A stretch of DNA of 64,000 bases from Fusobacterium necrogenes. Lineage in GTDB: Bacteria; Fusobacteriota; Fusobacteriia; Fusobacteriales; Fusobacteriaceae. Below, piece by piece: positions 1-8,743 of this stretch. The position numbers were made by a program, and so were the translations under genes. The stretch is from contig NZ_UGGU01000003.1 of assembly GCF_900450765.1 (NCBI RefSeq), positions 806,001 to 870,000 of the forward strand. Direction: 5' to 3'. A model generated the notes under the pieces. That model saw only the letters and a program-made list of their open reading frames with translations, did no database searches and was not told the origin of the DNA. Positions within the stretch are counted from its first letter, which is position 1. The number at the start of each line of letters is the position of its first letter.

Positions 1-690
1 AGTGTTAAATTTAGCATCATTTAAATGTATTCCTTTTAGATATTTAAAACCAATATATTTTTCAAATTCTTTCATTGTTTTATTATATCCAAATTCATCT
101 TTTAGTTCATATCCAGCAGCTAAAGTATGACAAGTATCTAGGCAAACTCCTATTCTAGTCTTATCTTCTATATTTTCTATAATTTTTCCTATATGAGCAA
201 AGTCATATCCTATATTAGAACCTTGACCAGCTGTATTTTCTAATACTACCATTACATTTTTTGTAGCAGCTAAAGCTTTATTTATAGAGTTCGCTATATT
301 TTCTATACATTTTTCTTCACTTATCTCATTGAGATGACTACCTGGATGCATATTAAGATACTTAAGGCCAAGTTGTTCACATCTTTTTATCTCATCTATA
401 AAAGCATTTAGAGATTTTTCTCTTTTCTCCATATCTTCAGCACCTAGATTGATAAGATAACTATCATGAGGTAATATATAATCTGGAGAGTAACCATATT
501 TTTGAAGATTGTTTTTAAACTCCATTATATCTTCATCTGTTAATGGTTTTGCTTCCCATCTTCTTTGATTTTTTGTAAACAGTGCAAAAGCTTTTGCACC
601 TATTTTATTAGCATTGATTGGTGCATTAAATACTCCACCTGTAGTTGTTACATGTGCCCCAATAAATTTATTTATTTTTTTATTTTCCAT
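1..690 (-). CDS. nfo: Endonuclease IV (deoxyribonuclease IV), C-terminus cut by window edge
   Basis: AP endonuclease of base-excision repair, a TIM-barrel enzyme with a trinuclear zinc site. The first 230 residues are present, starting at an ATG whose complement is at 688-690 and preceded by a GGAGA ribosome site. Family motifs are easily read: the GAHVTTTGG start, [31 protein letters not shown] and GIHLNDAK, which supply most of the zinc-binding His/Glu/Asp residues. The family is usually about 275-285 residues, so roughly 50 residues lie beyond position 1. The neighbour on the same strand, 731-913, is unrelated in function. Confidence 0.95.
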   Translation of the reverse strand, partial: MENKKINKFIGAHVTTTGGVFNAPINANKIGAKAFALFTKNQRRWEAKPLTDEDIMEFKNNLQKYGYSPDYILPHDSYLINLGAEDMEKREKSLNAFIDEIKRCEQLGLKYLNMHPGSHLNEISEEKCIENIANSINKALAATKNVMVVLENTAGQGSNIGYDFAHIGKIIENIEDKTRIGVCLDTCHTLAAGYELKDEFGYNKTMKEFEKYIGFKYLKGIHLNDAKFNT

Positions 691-730
691 TAAATAATTC
701 TCCTTAAAAAAATTATAACTTTTTATTTTC

Positions 731-913
731 TTATTCTATTTCTATAAATTTAATAATAAAGTTACAATTTAACCAAATAGTATTATTTTCAGTTTCAAAT
801 TCAATAAAATTACCAATTTGAGAAAGAATAATTCCTTTATAAGTTGGAAATAAAGTCCCATTTTGAACAGTTACAAAAAGAGTTTTATCTTTAAATTTTT
901 CAAATAATGTCAT
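731..913 (-). CDS. Small uncharacterised protein, 60 aa
   Basis: I do not recognise a family. A longer reading frame begins at 928 with ATGGAGG, but that GGAGG is the ribosome site for the next ATG (complement at 911-913), so I place the start at 913. The product ([10 protein letters not shown]... to ...KFIEIE) is a compact run of short beta-like segments with an NGT/NNT pattern, compatible with a small SH3/Sm-like barrel; that is a guess. It is soluble, with no signal peptide. A near-consensus promoter and an intrinsic terminator lie upstream in its leader (936-1018), so expression may be attenuated. Confidence 0.6.
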   Translation of the reverse strand: MTLFEKFKDKTLFVTVQNGTLFPTYKGIILSQIGNFIEFETENNTIWLNCNFIIKFIEIE

Positions 914-935
914 AATATTTACCTCCATTTAGTAT

Positions 936-1018
936 AAAAAAAGAAAAGCCACCTAGTCCATATAGGCAGCTTCCCAAGGGTTGTATCTCATTATAACAGT
1001 GAGATATTCTTTTGTCAA
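936..1018 (-). promoter_or_regulatory. Promoter plus leader terminator ahead of the 60-aa gene
   Basis: On the minus strand there is TTGACA (complement 1013-1018), a 17-nt spacer and TATAAT (complement 990-995), essentially consensus sigma-70. Transcription should start near 983. About 12 nt later an RNA hairpin forms (arms 963-971 and 947-955, one G-U pair), immediately followed by a U-rich run (936-946). The hairpin precedes the coding start at 913. This is the layout of an attenuator or of a free-standing RNA of about 48 nt. It matches no riboswitch class I know. Confidence 0.6.
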
Positions 1019-1019
1019 G

Positions 1020-1925
1020 TTAAAAATTATGAGTTAAAGTTAAAGTAAGCATATCATAGTAATATTCTTTATTCCAAAAACTATTATAACCTAAACTTAA
1101 TAAAAGATCTGGGTATACATAATATCCAAGCTTTACATTAAATACTCCAGTATCTCTTCCTACCTCTAGTTCTTTTATTTTTCTATTATTATTAAGCCTA
1201 ATACTTTTTCTATTAGAAAAATCATAGTCCCATTCTCCAGAAAGAGTAAATAAAAATTTTTCTTTAAATTCTTTGACATAAGTTAGTCCTAAAGCTCCAC
1301 TTCCAATTCTATCATCATTATCTTTTATATTATTATGTGCCTTTGTGGTATATTGATTCCAATCTAAAGAAATATAAGGATAAAATATAGTTTTTCTGCT
1401 TAAAGAGTATGTATACCCAGTTTCTATTCCTAAAGAATAATCTTTAGTACGATATCTATAATTTTTATAGACATTTTTATTCTCAGCATAACCAGCTTTT
1501 CCAAATATTAACCAATTATCTATATTTTTTCCAAAGTAGTAGTCTATACCATAAGTTCTCACTTTAGCATCTTCATAATTATAGGAAAGGTTAGACTTTA
1601 AATAACCAAGACTTACTCCAATATAGGTATTAGGAGTAGAAAGAATATTACTATTAGTTCCCATCAAAAATCCTTTTGTTTTCACATCATATTTTGATGA
1701 ACTATTATCATAGCTACTCTTTTTTTCAGCAATATATTCAAGATATTGGTTACTATTACTATAGCCATTTCTATTAATTTTTTTAAATATTATACTTTCT
1801 CTAAATTGTTCTTTTCCTCTATTTCCTAAAATTTTACTGTGTATTTCCCCCAGATTATTAAAATTTTCTTGTGCAATGAGAAGAGAAGATGATAAAAGAA
1901 AGATCATTCCTAAATATTTTTTCAT
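1020..1925 (-). CDS. Autotransporter-type outer-membrane beta-barrel protein
   Basis: 301 residues. A cleavable signal peptide is clear (MKKYLGMIFLLSSSLLIAQ, cut after Ala-Gln or nearby). From about residue 85 the sequence alternates polar and hydrophobic residues with many aromatics (Tyr/Trp/Phe), and it ends in LTLTHNF, the terminal-Phe signature recognised by the BAM machinery. That resembles the barrel domain of autotransporters (PF03797-like), here with only about 60 residues of passenger region, so it probably acts as a small barrel in the outer membrane, not as a long adhesin. Its stop codon abuts the promoter of the 60-aa gene. Confidence 0.7.
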   Translation of the reverse strand: MKKYLGMIFLLSSSLLIAQENFNNLGEIHSKILGNRGKEQFRESIIFKKINRNGYSNSNQYLEYIAEKKSSYDNSSSKYDVKTKGFLMGTNSNILSTPNTYIGVSLGYLKSNLSYNYEDAKVRTYGIDYYFGKNIDNWLIFGKAGYAENKNVYKNYRYRTKDYSLGIETGYTYSLSRKTIFYPYISLDWNQYTTKAHNNIKDNDDRIGSGALGLTYVKEFKEKFLFTLSGEWDYDFSNRKSIRLNNNRKIKELEVGRDTGVFNVKLGYYVYPDLLLSLGYNSFWNKEYYYDMLTLTLTHNF

Positions 1926-1942
1926 AAATTACTCCTAACTTC

Positions 1943-2650
1943 TTAATTTCTTTTTTTCCCAAAGATTCTTAATAGATAAAGAAATAGATTGATAAAATCT
2001 AGATATAAATTTAAAGCTCCTATTATTCCCATTTTTTCAATCATTTCTTTATCATTATCGGCTATATTATAAGCAATATACTTTATTCTATTGAGATCAA
2101 AAGCTATAAGTCCAGAAAAAATAACAACTCCAAGTATAGTTCCAACCCAATAAAGCATAGGAGCTTTCAGAAATATATTAATGAGAGAAATTAAAATAAT
2201 TGTGATTAATCCAGTCATAAAAAATTTACTATATTTTGTTAAATCCTCTTTTGTAGTATATCCATATACTCCAATTACTATAAACATTATTACTGTAATC
2301 CCTAATGTATAAAGTATCGACATAGGATGAAATATAAAAGCTAAACTAGAAAAAAGTATTCCATTCATCAGTGAGTATAAGAAAAATACTAGTTTTGCAG
2401 TGACAGGTGATATTTTATTTATTCTAAAACTTAAGAAAAGAACTAGAGCAACTTCAGCAATAGCTATTATTTGAAAATATCTAGTTAAAGTAATTACTAG
2501 CTCATAATTAAAGAAAAATAGATATAGAGGAACTAGAGTTGTAAGAATAAGACCACTTATCATGTAAGACATCACTTTTCTTACAAATGCATTAGTTACT
2601 TCCGTATTCATATTAATTATCTCTCTATTATAATAATTATTAAAATTCAT
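1943..2650 (-). CDS. Bax inhibitor-1 / YccA-family membrane protein
   Basis: 235 residues with about seven hydrophobic spans and the family's conserved middle (GVYGYTTKEDLTKYS) and C-terminal block (YLDFINLFLYLLRIFG). Family members are pH-sensitive calcium-leak channels or FtsH-modulating proteins in the inner membrane; the substrate here is not known. The chosen start has AAGGAG eight bases upstream. A second Met (MNTEVTNAFVRKVM) also begins where family alignments usually start, so the first 14 residues are optional. It lies 18 bases from the outer-membrane barrel gene on the same strand. Confidence 0.88.
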   Translation of the reverse strand: MNFNNYYNREIINMNTEVTNAFVRKVMSYMISGLILTTLVPLYLFFFNYELVITLTRYFQIIAIAEVALVLFLSFRINKISPVTAKLVFFLYSLMNGILFSSLAFIFHPMSILYTLGITVIMFIVIGVYGYTTKEDLTKYSKFFMTGLITIILISLINIFLKAPMLYWVGTILGVVIFSGLIAFDLNRIKYIAYNIADNDKEMIEKMGIIGALNLYLDFINLFLYLLRIFGKKRN

Positions 2651-2683
2651 CTCATTAACTCCTTTTTTAATAATATTTTTATT

Positions 2684-3856
2684 CTATAAAGCCATTTTAT
2701 AAATAGCAAGTACATCTTCTTTATATAATTTTTTCATACAACCAAGAGCTCCAAACATTGTAGCTTGCTCTGCCATTTCTTCTAATTTACTTCCATCTAT
2801 TCCAACTTCTTCTAGAGTACTTGGAATACCTATTGAAGTGAAGAATTCTCTTGTCTTTTCAATAGCTAAATTAGCTAGCTCTATTTCATCATTTCCACTT
2901 AAATTCCATACATTTCTAGCATACTCCACAAATCTATGTACTGTATCTTTTGATAAAACATATTTCATCCAATATGGTGTAAGAATTCCTAAACCAACTC
3001 CATGGGTAATATCATAAAAAGCACTTAATTCATGTTCCATTCCATGAGTAGCCCAATCAGTAGAAACTTTTCCATATGTTACCATTCCATTTAAAGCAAG
3101 GGAACTTGTCCACATGAGGTTAGCTCTAGCTTCATAATTATTAAGTTCCTGATAAGCTATAGGACCATACTCAATAACTGTCTTCATCATAGCTTCCATC
3201 ATACGATTTTGTAAATATCCATCATGGTCTGGAGTAAAATATTGCTCAAATAAATGACTTAAAATATCTACTATACCAGCAGCAGTATGGTACTGATTTA
3301 CAGTAAAAGTATATTCAGGATCTAATATAGAAAAAACAGGTCTTAATAAATCATGTCCTATTGCTAATTTTTGATTAGTATGCATATTAGAAATTACACT
3401 ATTTCCATTCATTTCACTTCCAGTAGCAGCTAAAGTAAGAACTGAAGCCACAGGTAAAACAGATTTTAAGTCTTGTAATTTTTGTTCTACATAAAGGTCT
3501 TGCCATATATCTCCACAATAATTAGCCTGAGCAGCAATAGCCTTAGAACAATCTATTACACTTCCACCTCCTACAGCTAATATAAGTTTTACTCCTTCTT
3601 TTCTACATATTTCAGCTCCTTTATACACAGAATCAATTCTAGGATTAGGATCTATATTATCCAACTCATATACATAAATTCCATACTCCCTTAAATTATT
3701 TATTATTACATCAAAAAGTCCATTTCTTTTAACGCTACCTTTTCCGTATACAATTAAGACTTTATCTCCATATTTTTTTACTTCTTTTCCTATTTCATTT
3801 ATCTTTCCTCTTCCAAAAAGAATTCTAGTAGAAACATTGTAATTAAAATTTTTCAT
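2684..3856 (-). CDS. Iron-containing alcohol dehydrogenase (BdhA/YqhD-like)
   Basis: 390 residues, normal length for NAD(P)H-dependent butanol dehydrogenase-type enzymes that reduce aldehydes to alcohols at the end of fermentation. The N-terminal domain carries the dinucleotide-binding GGGSVIDCSKAIA block. The C-terminal all-helical metal domain shows the metal-binding histidine segments ILSHLFEQYF and FYDITHGVGLGILTP, plus the conserved Asp in SILDPEYTF. The start is preceded by a GGAGGG-like site. The gene runs with its downstream neighbour but has no functional partner nearby. The in vivo substrate cannot be told from sequence. Confidence 0.93.
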   Translation of the reverse strand: MKNFNYNVSTRILFGRGKINEIGKEVKKYGDKVLIVYGKGSVKRNGLFDVIINNLREYGIYVYELDNIDPNPRIDSVYKGAEICRKEGVKLILAVGGGSVIDCSKAIAAQANYCGDIWQDLYVEQKLQDLKSVLPVASVLTLAATGSEMNGNSVISNMHTNQKLAIGHDLLRPVFSILDPEYTFTVNQYHTAAGIVDILSHLFEQYFTPDHDGYLQNRMMEAMMKTVIEYGPIAYQELNNYEARANLMWTSSLALNGMVTYGKVSTDWATHGMEHELSAFYDITHGVGLGILTPYWMKYVLSKDTVHRFVEYARNVWNLSGNDEIELANLAIEKTREFFTSIGIPSTLEEVGIDGSKLEEMAEQATMFGALGCMKKLYKEDVLAIYKMAL

Positions 3857-3877
3857 GTAAGTCCCTCCATCTATATT

Positions 3878-5458
3878 TTAGTTTATTTTTGTAAAAGCTA
3901 AATCTACTATTTTTACACCGTCAACTGCAGCACTTATAATTCCACCAGCATATCCAGCTCCCTCACCTATTGGATATAATCCTTGTACATTTACAGACAT
4001 TCCATTTATATCTCTTATAATTCTCACAGGGGCAGAAGTTCTTGTTTCTGGTGCTATGAGATTTACATTCTTAGAAATAAATATGGGATTTTTACTCCAA
4101 TATTCAAAAGCAGATTTCATATTATTTACTACTATTTCTGGAAAAAAATTATTTAAATTATATGAAGTTTTCTTCATTTCATAACTACTTTCTATTTCAT
4201 GAGTAGTTTTCTTATCTTTCATAAAATCTAATACTCCTTGATATAAAGCACCATATCCTTCTACTAATTCATAAGTTTTTCTTTCTAATTTTTCTTGAAA
4301 TTCCATTCCAGAAAATAAATGATCACCAAAATCATTTTCTTTTATTCCCACTACAATAGCAGAATTTGAAAATTTTCCATTTCTTTGTGAATAACTCATA
4401 CCATTTACAAGAGAAGTATTTAATTCAGAAGAAGCATTTACTATAATACCACCAGGGCACATACAAAAAGAAAAAACTCCTCTTTCTTCGGCCCTATTAT
4501 TGTAAGTTACATTATAAGTAGCTGAGCCTAATAATTCATTATCTGCAAATTTGCCATATTGCATTCTATCTATATCACATCTAAAATGCTCTATTCTAGT
4601 TCCAATGGCAAATGCTTTACTTTCCATTTCTACACCATTTTTATGTAACATTTTATATGTATCTCTTGCTGAGTGTCCAATGGCAAGGATCACAGAATTA
4701 AAATTATGAAATTCAGTTGTCCCAGTTAAATTAGTTATAGTAATTCCGAATATTTTCCCATTTTTTATATGAATATTTTCTAATTTATGATTGAAAAAAA
4801 ATTTTCCTCCAAGTAATTTAATTTTCTCTCTTAAATTTTTAACAACTATTTTTAAAATATCAGTCCCAACATGTGGTTTATAATCCCACAATATATTTGA
4901 TGGAGCCCCGCACTCTACTAATGTTTCAAATACTTTATCCATATATTCACTTTTTATTCTAGTATTTAATTTTCCATCTGAGTAAGTTCCAGCTCCTCCT
5001 TCTCCAAATTGTATATTGGAGTTTGGATTAAGAAGAGAATTTCTTATAAAATTTTCAGTTGTAATATCTCTTTTATCTATTTCTTCTCCTCTTTCAAATA
5101 TGATAGGAATAAAACCATATTCTGCAAGTCTAAGAGCAGCAAAGAGTCCAGCTGGACCAGAACCTATTATAGCAACCTCCTTATTAATAGAAAATATCGG
5201 TTTTCTTGCGATTTTTTCTACATCTTTTATCAAAGAAACATTTTTTAAAGATGTAATATCAATTCTTTTTTTTAATTCTACTTCTAAATTATATATTAGT
5301 TTAATATCAAATTTCTTTCTACTATCAATAGATCTTTTATTCCATATTATGCTTTTTATGTTATTTTTTTTTATTCCTCTTTTTTCCATCTCTTTTATTA
5401 TTTCATTATCTTGGTCTTTTCCAAGAGAAATAATAATATTATTGAAACTTAATCTCAA
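3878..5458 (-). CDS. FAD-dependent dehydrogenase, COG2509 type
   Basis: 526 residues. After an N-terminal domain of about 90 residues the FAD/NAD(P) Rossmann motif VAIIGSGPAGLFAALRLAEY appears, then FGEGGAGTYSDGKLNTR, a block typical of this uncharacterised flavoprotein family, then FCMCPGG and a C-terminal GEGAGYAGGI FAD contact. Members resemble tRNA-modifying and geranylgeranyl-reductase-like flavoproteins, but the reaction is not established. A TATAAT-like -10 lies upstream near 5519 on the minus strand. There is no obvious partner gene. Confidence 0.88.
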   Translation of the reverse strand: MRLSFNNIIISLGKDQDNEIIKEMEKRGIKKNNIKSIIWNKRSIDSRKKFDIKLIYNLEVELKKRIDITSLKNVSLIKDVEKIARKPIFSINKEVAIIGSGPAGLFAALRLAEYGFIPIIFERGEEIDKRDITTENFIRNSLLNPNSNIQFGEGGAGTYSDGKLNTRIKSEYMDKVFETLVECGAPSNILWDYKPHVGTDILKIVVKNLREKIKLLGGKFFFNHKLENIHIKNGKIFGITITNLTGTTEFHNFNSVILAIGHSARDTYKMLHKNGVEMESKAFAIGTRIEHFRCDIDRMQYGKFADNELLGSATYNVTYNNRAEERGVFSFCMCPGGIIVNASSELNTSLVNGMSYSQRNGKFSNSAIVVGIKENDFGDHLFSGMEFQEKLERKTYELVEGYGALYQGVLDFMKDKKTTHEIESSYEMKKTSYNLNNFFPEIVVNNMKSAFEYWSKNPIFISKNVNLIAPETRTSAPVRIIRDINGMSVNVQGLYPIGEGAGYAGGIISAAVDGVKIVDLAFTKIN

Positions 5459-5548
5459 ATCTTCACCTCTATAAATTATTCAAGTAATATTTTTAATTTT
5501 GATTTATTAACTATGATTATAGCATAAAAAAAAGAAATACTAAAGAAA

Positions 5549-5573
5549 AAAACCTGTGAATCACAGGTTTTTT
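5549..5573. terminator. Palindromic terminator after HU
   Basis: AACCTGTGAATCACAGGTT forms an 8-bp stem with A-run and T-run on opposite sides, so it can end transcripts in both directions. It serves the HU gene on the minus strand and insulates the flavoprotein gene. Confidence 0.8.
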
Positions 5574-5578
5574 ACAAT

Positions 5579-5851
5579 TTATTTTACTTTTTCAGCTAAA
5601 AGTTTTCCAGTTTTGAATTTAATAGCTTTTTTTGGTTCTATTCTCATTAGTTCCTGTGTTTGAGGGTTTCTTACATCTCTTCCAGCTCTTTCAACTACTT
5701 CCCATTTTCCCCAACCCACGAAAGATACTTCTTCACCTTTTACTAAAGACTCTTCTACAGTTTCTAAAAAAAGGTTGATGTTTCTCTCAGCTTCTTTTTT
5801 GGATACTTTTCCTTTTTCAGCATACAATTCTACAAATTCTTTTTTAGTCAT
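5579..5851 (-). CDS. HU-family histone-like DNA-binding protein
   Basis: 90 residues, exact family size. It starts MTKKEFVELYAEKGKVSKKE, has the helix-helix body and the beta-arm region GRDVRNPQTQELMRIEP, where the intercalating proline sits (RNPQT), and ends GKLLAEKVK. It bends and compacts DNA and assists recombination and replication. A promoter with TTTACA (complement 5916-5921), a 17-nt spacer and TATATA (complement 5893-5898) is upstream, with an AGGGAGG ribosome site. The next gene is a tyrosine recombinase; HU-like proteins often assist such enzymes, but this adjacency may be chance. Confidence 0.95.
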   Translation of the reverse strand: MTKKEFVELYAEKGKVSKKEAERNINLFLETVEESLVKGEEVSFVGWGKWEVVERAGRDVRNPQTQELMRIEPKKAIKFKTGKLLAEKVK

Positions 5852-5892
5852 AATACATCCCTCCCTTATTTTCTAGCTTTTTCTTACTATTA

Positions 5893-5921
5893 TATATACT
5901 ATCTAAATGAGAATTTGTAAA
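5893..5921 (-). promoter_or_regulatory. Promoter of the HU gene
   Basis: TTTACA, 17-nt spacer, TATATA on the minus strand. It overlaps the stop-proximal end of the recombinase gene, so HU has its own transcription start. Confidence 0.5.
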
Positions 5922-5927
5922 GAGATT

Positions 5928-6483
5928 TTAAAAAATAATCTTAAATTTTTTTGAAGCTTCATCTACTTCGTTATCTGTTATACCTAAATATCTCTGTGTA
6001 ATAGAAATAGACGAATGGTTAAGTAATCGTCTAACTAGCTCTATATTATGATTACTATTAATATATTGAAGATGTGCATATGTTTTCCTAAAGCTATGTG
6101 TTGAAATCATATTTATCCCAATTATTCCAGTAATTTTTTGTAAATATTTTTGTACCCATCGGACTTTTATAGAAAAGATTTGATCATTCTGTCCAATCTT
6201 ATTAAAAGTACAGTAACTTTCAATTTTCTCCAATATTTCTTTATTAATTTTTCTATTTTGGAGCTTTCCAGTTTTCTGCTCTATTATTTTAAGATAATTT
6301 CCATCAAAGTTTTTTCTTTTTAAACTTAATACATCACCTATTCTTAATCCAGTATTTAATTGAATAAGAAAGATGAGATATACTTGATGGTTAGAACGAA
6401 TAGAAATACTTTCTCCTAAATATCCATTTTTACAAAAAAAAAATTTTTTGTAATTCTCTAGTAGTCAATCTTCTAGTTGTCAT
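5928..6483 (-). pseudogene. FimB-sized tyrosine recombinase with a frameshift in a 10-base homopolymer
   Basis: A tyrosine recombinase of about 185 residues, like FimB/FimE-type invertases that lack the N-terminal arm-binding domain. The start ATG (complement 6481-6483) has a perfect GGAGG site. The reading frame runs MTTRRLTTRELQKIFF and then stops just after a run of ten T (complement 6434-6443). Removing one T restores one frame to the end at 5928. The catalytic set is complete across that frame: Arg in NTGLRIGDVL, Lys in QKTGK, HSFRK, the His in LLNHSS and the Tyr in QRYLG. It could be a phase-variable or slippage-read gene, a recent pseudogene, or a sequencing error. A 101-residue frame from a TTG at 6233 is only its C-terminal half. 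Confidence 0.75.
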
Positions 6484-6594
6484 AATCACCCTCCAATTTT
6501 TTCCCAAAAATATTTAGACAATCTCCATATAATTTTTTAGTAATGTTCTTTAAAATTTTATAAGTAGATTTAGCTATAGTTTGAGAGAATATTC

Positions 6595-7440
6595 TTAGGA
6601 ATCAAACTTATAATCTATTGAAAAAGTAATTCGAGAGTCATTTTGCATAGAATTATTTTTTTTATAAGCATTTTTATTGACTTGATAGATCAAATCAAAA
6701 GAAAGAATTTTATATTCTATTCCAGCTCCAATTCCATAATAAATTCCACTTTGTTTTTTTTTATCTATATATTCTTCATCGTTAAATGTTCCTATAGCGT
6801 AACCTAGATTTATTTTTAAATATTTTGTATTTATTGAATTATCGGACATTTTATATTTTCCAGTAGCATAAATAGGGGTATGAGTCCAAATGTCCAAATT
6901 TTTATTTTCATATTTAGAATCATAATATTCATGATTTTTATAAGCAACTCCTATTCCAAACTCTAAATTATTTATAATTTTATCCGAAGTTAATTCTTTA
7001 GAGGTAATCTGTCCTCCATAAATTTCTTCGCTTTTATCTGAAAAATCATATTTGTCCAAAGCTTTTTGTATATCTATAAAAAAATCTGACTGAGTTGTAT
7101 CAAACTTATATACTGGTATAAACTCTTTCTTATTTTCTACACTATTTTCTGGAAGAGGGGAGTTCTTAGCAAATTCTATTATCTCTTGAATTTTCTCTTC
7201 AGTTATGAGAGTAATTTTATTTTTTTCTATAATATTTTTTATCTGCTCATCATCTTTTATTTGAGTAGCTTCAGAAATATTTTCTTTTCTTTGAATTTCA
7301 GTTTCTATTTTTTTATCTACTTTTGATTCAAAATTTTTTTTAAAATTAGAACTATTCCCCTCCAAAGAAAATACTTCTATAAAATTAGAATAACTGGTTT
7401 TTACAATTAATATATAAAAAAATAAAATAGATTTCTTCAT
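6595..7440 (-). CDS. Putative outer-membrane beta-barrel protein
   Basis: The start is placed at the ATG (complement 7438-7440), eight bases from a GGGGG site; a GTG at 7455 is less likely. The signal peptide MKKSILFFYILIVKTSYSN is followed by a charged, probably helical linker rich in Lys/Glu/Ile (about residues 25-105). The last 130 residues have an alternating amphipathic pattern ending ITFSIDYKFDS, as in a small 8-strand barrel. No named family was recognised. It is next to the tyrosine recombinase, which might control a switchable surface gene, but I found no convincing inverted repeats around its promoter. Confidence 0.6.
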   Translation of the reverse strand: MKKSILFFYILIVKTSYSNFIEVFSLEGNSSNFKKNFESKVDKKIETEIQRKENISEATQIKDDEQIKNIIEKNKITLITEEKIQEIIEFAKNSPLPENSVENKKEFIPVYKFDTTQSDFFIDIQKALDKYDFSDKSEEIYGGQITSKELTSDKIINNLEFGIGVAYKNHEYYDSKYENKNLDIWTHTPIYATGKYKMSDNSINTKYLKINLGYAIGTFNDEEYIDKKKQSGIYYGIGAGIEYKILSFDLIYQVNKNAYKKNNSMQNDSRITFSIDYKFDS

Positions 7441-7545
7441 TTTTAATTCCCCCACTCTATTTCATATTTCCCATTAATTTGATTATAGCATTTTTTTATA
7501 AAATATTATATAATAAATAGAAATATTTTTATGGAGGACAAATTT

Positions 7546-8637
7546 TTGAATATAAATACTTTTATTATCTATACTATGGTATTTTTTATGTTAGTTGGAG
7601 CAATAGATAGGATCTTTAATAATAAATTTGGGTATGGTAAAAAATTCGAAGAAGGAATGATGACAATGGGAACATTAGCATTGGCAATGCTGGGAATTAT
7701 CTCATTTTCTCCTGTGATATCATCATTTTTAAAACCAATTATTTCACCGCTTTACAAATTAATAAAAGTTGATCCTGCTACATTTGCTGGAGCAATTTTA
7801 GCTAATGATATGGGAGGATATATACTTTCACAAGAGTTAGCTCTTACACATGAAACTGCTATGTTTGCTGGTTTATTTCTAAGTGCTACGCTAGGTACCA
7901 CTCTTTCATTTTCTATTCCTATAGCTTTAGGAATAGTTAGAAAAGAAGATGAAAAATATCTTTCTAAAGGCATTTTAGCAGGAATTTTAACTATTCCACT
8001 AGGATGTTTTACAGGTGGTCTAATTGCTGGTTTTTCTATTAAATTGCTCATTTTTAACTTGATTCCTATTATACTTTTTAGCTCTTTTATGTGTTATCTC
8101 CTTTTAAATTTCCCTAAATTAGTAGCTAAATTTTTTCTTATATTTGAAAAATTCATGTTCATACTAACTACACTTGGATTAGTTCTGCAAATAATAGAAG
8201 CTTTAACTGGAATAATTATTGTAAAAGGAATGTTACCCATATCTCAAGGCATAAATATAATAGGAAATATAGCCATTACACTTACAGGTGCATTCCCAAT
8301 GTTACATTTTATTACTTCAGCATTTACTAAACCTTTAACTAAATTTGGAAAAATATTTAAAATAAACGAAAAATCCGTTCTTGGTCTTATTGCTTGCTTA
8401 GCTCATAATATTCCAATGTTTAATATTTTAAAAGATATGGATGAAAAAGGTAAACTTTTAAATATCTCTTTTTCTGTAAGTGGTGCTTTTATATTAGGTA
8501 GTCATTTAGGTTTTACTGCAGGAGTAGATAAAAATTTAGTTTTTCCTGTAATTATTAGTAAATTTGTAGGTGGTATATCTGCTATGTTTATTGCTAATTT
8601 TTTCTATAATAAAGAATTAAAGCAAAAAGATATTTAA
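7546..8637 (+). CDS. eutH: Ethanolamine utilisation protein EutH (ethanolamine permease)
   Basis: 363 residues with about ten membrane spans and family blocks MVFFMLVGAIDRI, GMMTMGTLALAMLG and AGAILANDMGGY. EutH moves ethanolamine across the inner membrane. An ATG exists at 7531, but the sequence ATGGAGGACAAATTTTTG makes GGAGG the ribosome site for the TTG at 7546, giving the N-terminus NINTFIIY usual for EutH. None of the other eut genes (lyase, microcompartment shell, EutVW) is in the window, so this is a stand-alone copy. The gene downstream on the same strand is a hybrid sensor kinase behind its own leader. Confidence 0.9.
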   Translation: MNINTFIIYTMVFFMLVGAIDRIFNNKFGYGKKFEEGMMTMGTLALAMLGIISFSPVISSFLKPIISPLYKLIKVDPATFAGAILANDMGGYILSQELALTHETAMFAGLFLSATLGTTLSFSIPIALGIVRKEDEKYLSKGILAGILTIPLGCFTGGLIAGFSIKLLIFNLIPIILFSSFMCYLLLNFPKLVAKFFLIFEKFMFILTTLGLVLQIIEALTGIIIVKGMLPISQGINIIGNIAITLTGAFPMLHFITSAFTKPLTKFGKIFKINEKSVLGLIACLAHNIPMFNILKDMDEKGKLLNISFSVSGAFILGSHLGFTAGVDKNLVFPVIISKFVGGISAMFIANFFYNKELKQKDI

Positions 8638-8708
8638 GATAATTATTAATAATGATTAAAGAATACACATATTCAGGATATAAAATTATCAAAATTTAAA
8701 ATATTTCA

Positions 8709-8737
8709 TTGACATTTTTATAATAGTATGATAGTAT
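8709..8737 (+). promoter_or_regulatory. Promoter of leader RNA / hybrid kinase
   Basis: TTGACA at 8709-8714, a 17-nt spacer, TAGTAT at 8732-8737. Expected start near 8744. Confidence 0.6.
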
Positions 8738-8743
8738 AAAAGA

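Noticed and set aside
936-1018. Type I antitoxin RNA with an overlapping toxin on the plus strand
   Set aside because: No small hydrophobic plus-strand ORF with a ribosome site exists opposite this RNA.
3026-3376. Shadow ORFs opposite long genes across the window
   Set aside because: No ribosome sites, no domain similarity and composition matching the antisense of known genes.
5579-6483. HU plus integrase as the edge of a prophage
   Set aside because: No phage structural, lysis or replication genes and no att-like repeats are present; the recombinase is of the small FimB size, and the surroundings are metabolic genes.
6484-7530. Invertible promoter controlled by the FimB-like recombinase
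   Set aside because: I looked for inverted repeats flanking the intergenic DNA on both sides of the 6595-7440 gene and saw none that were convincing.
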